Positions 61,001-64,000 of a stretch of DNA of 64,000 nucleotides are shown here, piece by piece. Under the pieces are notes generated by a model. That model saw only the letters and a list, made by a program, of their open reading frames with translations. It was not told the origin of the DNA and ran no database searches. The first letter of the stretch is position 1, and the number at the start of each line of letters is the position of its first letter. The position numbers and the translations under genes were made by a program. Source of the stretch: Serinus canaria (taxonomy: Eukaryota > Chordata > Aves > Passeriformes > Fringillidae); assembly GCF_022539315.1 (NCBI RefSeq), contig NC_066316.1, positions 63,035,994 through 63,099,993 on the forward strand. The letters run 5' to 3'.

Positions 61001-63701
61001 GGAGGAAAGAAGTGCTCAAAGCTAAAGTTGTGCCCCCTCTCTAAGAAAAAATAGGTTAAGTTGGTAGCAGAACTGAGTAGTACTAAGAATTCCACCTGAG
61101 ATGATTTCATATGCCCCAAGGGAGAACACATGGACATGGAGTAATGGGGCTTCAAGAAAATCTAAAGCCATCTGAACATGTTTCTAAGTCTGTCACAAGG
61201 CTCACGGATGCAGTTTGGTGAAATTTTTTTGCCAAGACATCTTAATATGGCAAGAAATGAAAAACACCAACCTCTTTTTTTCCAATTATGAGACTCCTTA
61301 AAAGGAAAGGAAAAGCAGTTGAAAAAAGAACTAAAAGATTCATGGAGCTTTTTCTACATAACTGTATGTAGAAATACAATTATATGTTTGGGGTATTGCT
61401 ATGTCAAGATGGTAAAATTCATTACAGCCTTATTTCCCAAGTATTCTAGCTTGGACAAACTTTATGCATGAGAAAATTAATATACTCCTGAATATCTTTA
61501 CCCTAAAAATGAATTTACACTGACTGTTTCACTGTTTGAATGAACTTAAAGTGGCAGGGAAATACAATTTAGGTAAATTCACTCCTGTTTTTACTTTCAT
61601 ATTTCAGTAGTAAAAAATTACAGCCTTGCACAACATCAGAGATGAACATTTTTAGGAATCAAAGTGGAAAACATCATGCTGGAAAAAAGGAACAATTAGT
61701 CAAAGAATAGTTATGGGAAATTGGCACTTTGCTAGAAATTGGTGGAAGCAGTCATACCATGTCATGGAGAATTTTTTGCTATTTTGAGAATAGATTTGAT
61801 CTCAGTATGGAGTGAAAAGCAGCAATTTAGAAATTCTCTAGTTTGGGAAATGAAAAACTGTACATTCTGATCTGAAAAAAATATTTTCCTTTTAAATATG
61901 CAGTGGTGAAGACTTCATCTCTCAAATCCAGGTGCATTTTATTTATTTATTCTGAATTTACTGAAACAACATTGGGAATTGAAAGGATACATTTGAACTG
62001 GCGCTGAGAAAGCCTGACACTTTGAGGGAGACACACATAAAAAAAATAGGGGCATGCCTAGAGGAATAGTTATTTTTTATAAAAGCTATAGCAAATATAT
62101 ATGAAAATGAGCTCAAACTGAACAGATACAAAAAGCAATATTGAGAAAAGTAGAGTGTTCACCAAACTGATATTCTGTTACTTAAGGTTTATATAGCCCT
62201 ATGTGCTGCTTGGATTTCTAGTTGAACCAGAAATAAGTGCTGGGTTTGGAAATGTTTTGTCCTGCAGTATCTCCAAAGCACTGGAGGCTCTGTGTCAGAT
62301 GGTCTCTGTTTTAGGACACCTCAGAAATCAGATATATGTTTGGGTTTACTGTTTCTTGATAAGAGAAGGAAAACAGCAAGTGAACTGTACCTGAATTTTG
62401 AGGAAAGTTCTCAACGTCACTTAATCTGGTATAAAATGTAACACCAGGACTTAATATTTATTTGACCTAGTTCTTTATTTGACTCTGCTCTTCTTGCCCT
62501 GTTTGCTAAAATCTGTTGGTTTTCTTATTTTTAGAGGAAAATGGCATTGAAGTTTGTCCTGGAGTTGTGGAGATTTAACAGTAAACAGTGGAGAGGGTTG
62601 TATCAATTACTAGGTATAAGTATATGGTTTCATGGGTTGTATCTAAAGGAATACAAGGGTACAAATACTATTTATTTATCCTAACATGCCAAATAAGTTT
62701 ATTTGCAGATCCAGTATATATTTGGTAGATCATGGAGGTGAGCTTGAATAGGACAAGGAGAAACTCGCACCTTGTAATGATATTCTAACTTTGGGATGAA
62801 GCCTGAACAAGCCAGTTGTGGCAGGAAAACTAGAGTCATAGGAAAAAACTGAAGTTTTATTTTACAGCCTGAGGTGCTTGCCAGGTGCAACTTCTTAAAG
62901 CACAAAGCTGCAACAACTATTTTAAGTTTAAAATTTTATTTAGCTCACTGAGCATGAGGCCATTCAGCAAATAGTTCATGTTGGAGAGCGATTTTCACCC
63001 TGTTGGACTATAAAGTTAATAAGGCATCATTTCTCACCCTGGGACTATGTTTTCCTTGTTCTTATGCCCCACTACTGACTGTACAGCTCAGAAAATAGTG
63101 CAAAGATTTTAGATTAATTATGATGCACTACCATCTGTTGCCAAACAAGAGAAAGTTTTAGCTTCAACCAGCAAAAACCATGGCATTTAATCTTATTCAC
63201 AGATCATTAATAATTTCGTAACTTTATTGTGAATCTGGGATTCTCTCAAAGTCATAGCTACACCTACAACTCGTGTAAACTTCCTTTGGTTATGTTGCAT
63301 TCATTTATTCTCATACAGACAGAGCAGTAACCCAGTGCAGTTTCCATTATAAGACTAATTGTGATTGGCTACCTGTATAGTGATGAAGACTGATTTTGCA
63401 AGTCTTAAAACTAAGGGAGAGATGTGAACTATTTCTGACCAAAAAAATATGTGTAAAAAGTAGTAACTTTTAATAAGCAAAATTCTGCAGTAATGGTCTT
63501 AGTGATATTTTTCTTTGAAAAAGGAAATATATGACAGTTATAAAAATATTTAAGTATAAGTTTCTGGATTTCATACAGAAAATAACTTGTAATGTTTGAG
63601 CATCCATGTTCTCGGTGTGATTAAATGTATATTGGTGACAGAAACATATTGTCTGCCCCTTCTCGCTTGTCACTGCTGTGTCAATATTGTGACATAGAGC
63701 A
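55058..63701. other. Long unannotated AT-rich stretch
   Basis: About 8.6 kb without a supported gene. The part at 55430-56060 is dense in TAATTA, ATTAAT, ATGAAATAATCATG and similar homeodomain- or POU-like words and may be conserved noncoding DNA (see findings). A run of 13 A lies at 55802-55814, an AT-rich block at 59520-59700, and small inverted repeats at 56602-56635 (10-bp arms) and 61351-61374 (10-bp arms, 4-base loop). A T-rich open frame at 58238-58420 gives a hydrophobic peptide by composition. Confidence 0.55.
61351..61374. repeat. Inverted repeat, 10-bp perfect arms, 4-base loop
   Basis: TTTCTACATA (61351-61360) pairs with TATGTAGAAA (61365-61374) around ACTG. Confidence 0.88.
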
Positions 63702-63870
63702 TTACAGAGTCACAGAAACTTTCATATCATGAAGGACTTCTGTAGATCATTTGGTGTAAGCCCTTGCACTCAAATTGGGGATTACTCCAAAATGGGTTTT
63801 TAACAGGCTGTTTTGAGAGATATTGGCACTCCCTGTGCTGCATGGAAGATCTCTGCTATGCAGCCAGTGA
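63702..63870 (-). mobile_element. Diverged CR1 LINE 3' fragment (minus strand)
   Basis: TTACAGAGTCACAGAAACTTTC at the left resembles the complement of a CR1 3' end. GGACTTCTGTAGATCATTTG and GCCCTTGCACTCAAA follow in the order of a CR1 3' untranslated region (family form: GGACCTCTGGAGATCATCTAG). A GGCTGTTTTGAGAGAT block further right fits a later segment. Divergence is high and the right border is uncertain. Confidence 0.6.
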
Positions 63871-64000
63871 CTGCGCGCAGTAGCCAAAGCTGTCTTTGAA
63901 AACAAGTCTGATTCAGTGGTCTCTCCTTTAGCAGGGCTTATAATGAGAAAACAATCAAGGTAAACCAAAGCATTCTTGGCATAGATTATGTTGAATCAGG
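63871..64000. other. Unannotated sequence to the window edge
   Basis: Nothing recognised; this may include further decayed CR1 sequence. Confidence 0.5.

Noticed and set aside
1..64000. CRISPR arrays, operons, tRNA or rRNA genes, phage or bacterial systems
   Set aside because: No direct-repeat/spacer pattern, cloverleaf, rRNA core sequence or tightly packed open frames were seen; the window has the texture of vertebrate non-coding DNA.

Overview
This window looks like nuclear DNA from a bird. The evidence is four minus-strand copies or fragments of CR1, the dominant avian LINE, one decayed LTR of a type I recognise from avian endogenous retroviruses, and an AT-rich, CpG-poor background with long AT-rich stretches and simple repeats. 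I see no bacterial, phage, plasmid or organellar signature. Naming the species or locus would need an alignment.

No confident protein-coding gene is present. The many short open frames (mostly 60-130 codons) lack recognisable domains, and several are by-products of repeats. The window is best read as a gene desert or the inside of a very large intron. A few places combine splice-like signals with an open frame. The best is a 56-base candidate exon at 44867-44922; weaker ones are at 6517-6690 and 52565-52659. All are hypotheses.

Layout: 0-13.6 kb is unique sequence with a CpG-richer patch (1165-1530), an LTR fragment (3457-3820), an ATATC pentanucleotide array (7720-7795) and an AT-rich minisatellite (11436-11536). 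A decayed CR1 occupies 13614-14990; it keeps 3' sequence and endonuclease-region sequence but has lost nearly all of the reverse transcriptase. The 17-24 kb stretch holds a TA dinucleotide array and a series of short-loop inverted repeats, including a 54-bp near-perfect palindrome at 19423-19534. From 24 to 41 kb the sequence is mostly featureless AT-rich DNA. A 260-bp GGGAA array at 41123-41382 can in principle form G-quadruplexes. Then come a pyrimidine tract (43771-43862), the candidate exon (44867-44922), a short CR1 tail (45906-46062), a longer CR1 with reverse-transcriptase C-terminal remnants (53013-53950), and a last diverged CR1 fragment at 63702-63870.

The features do not form a pathway or operon. 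I did not find a new biological system. The items most worth checking are the large palindrome, the 56-base candidate exon and the quadruplex-forming array.
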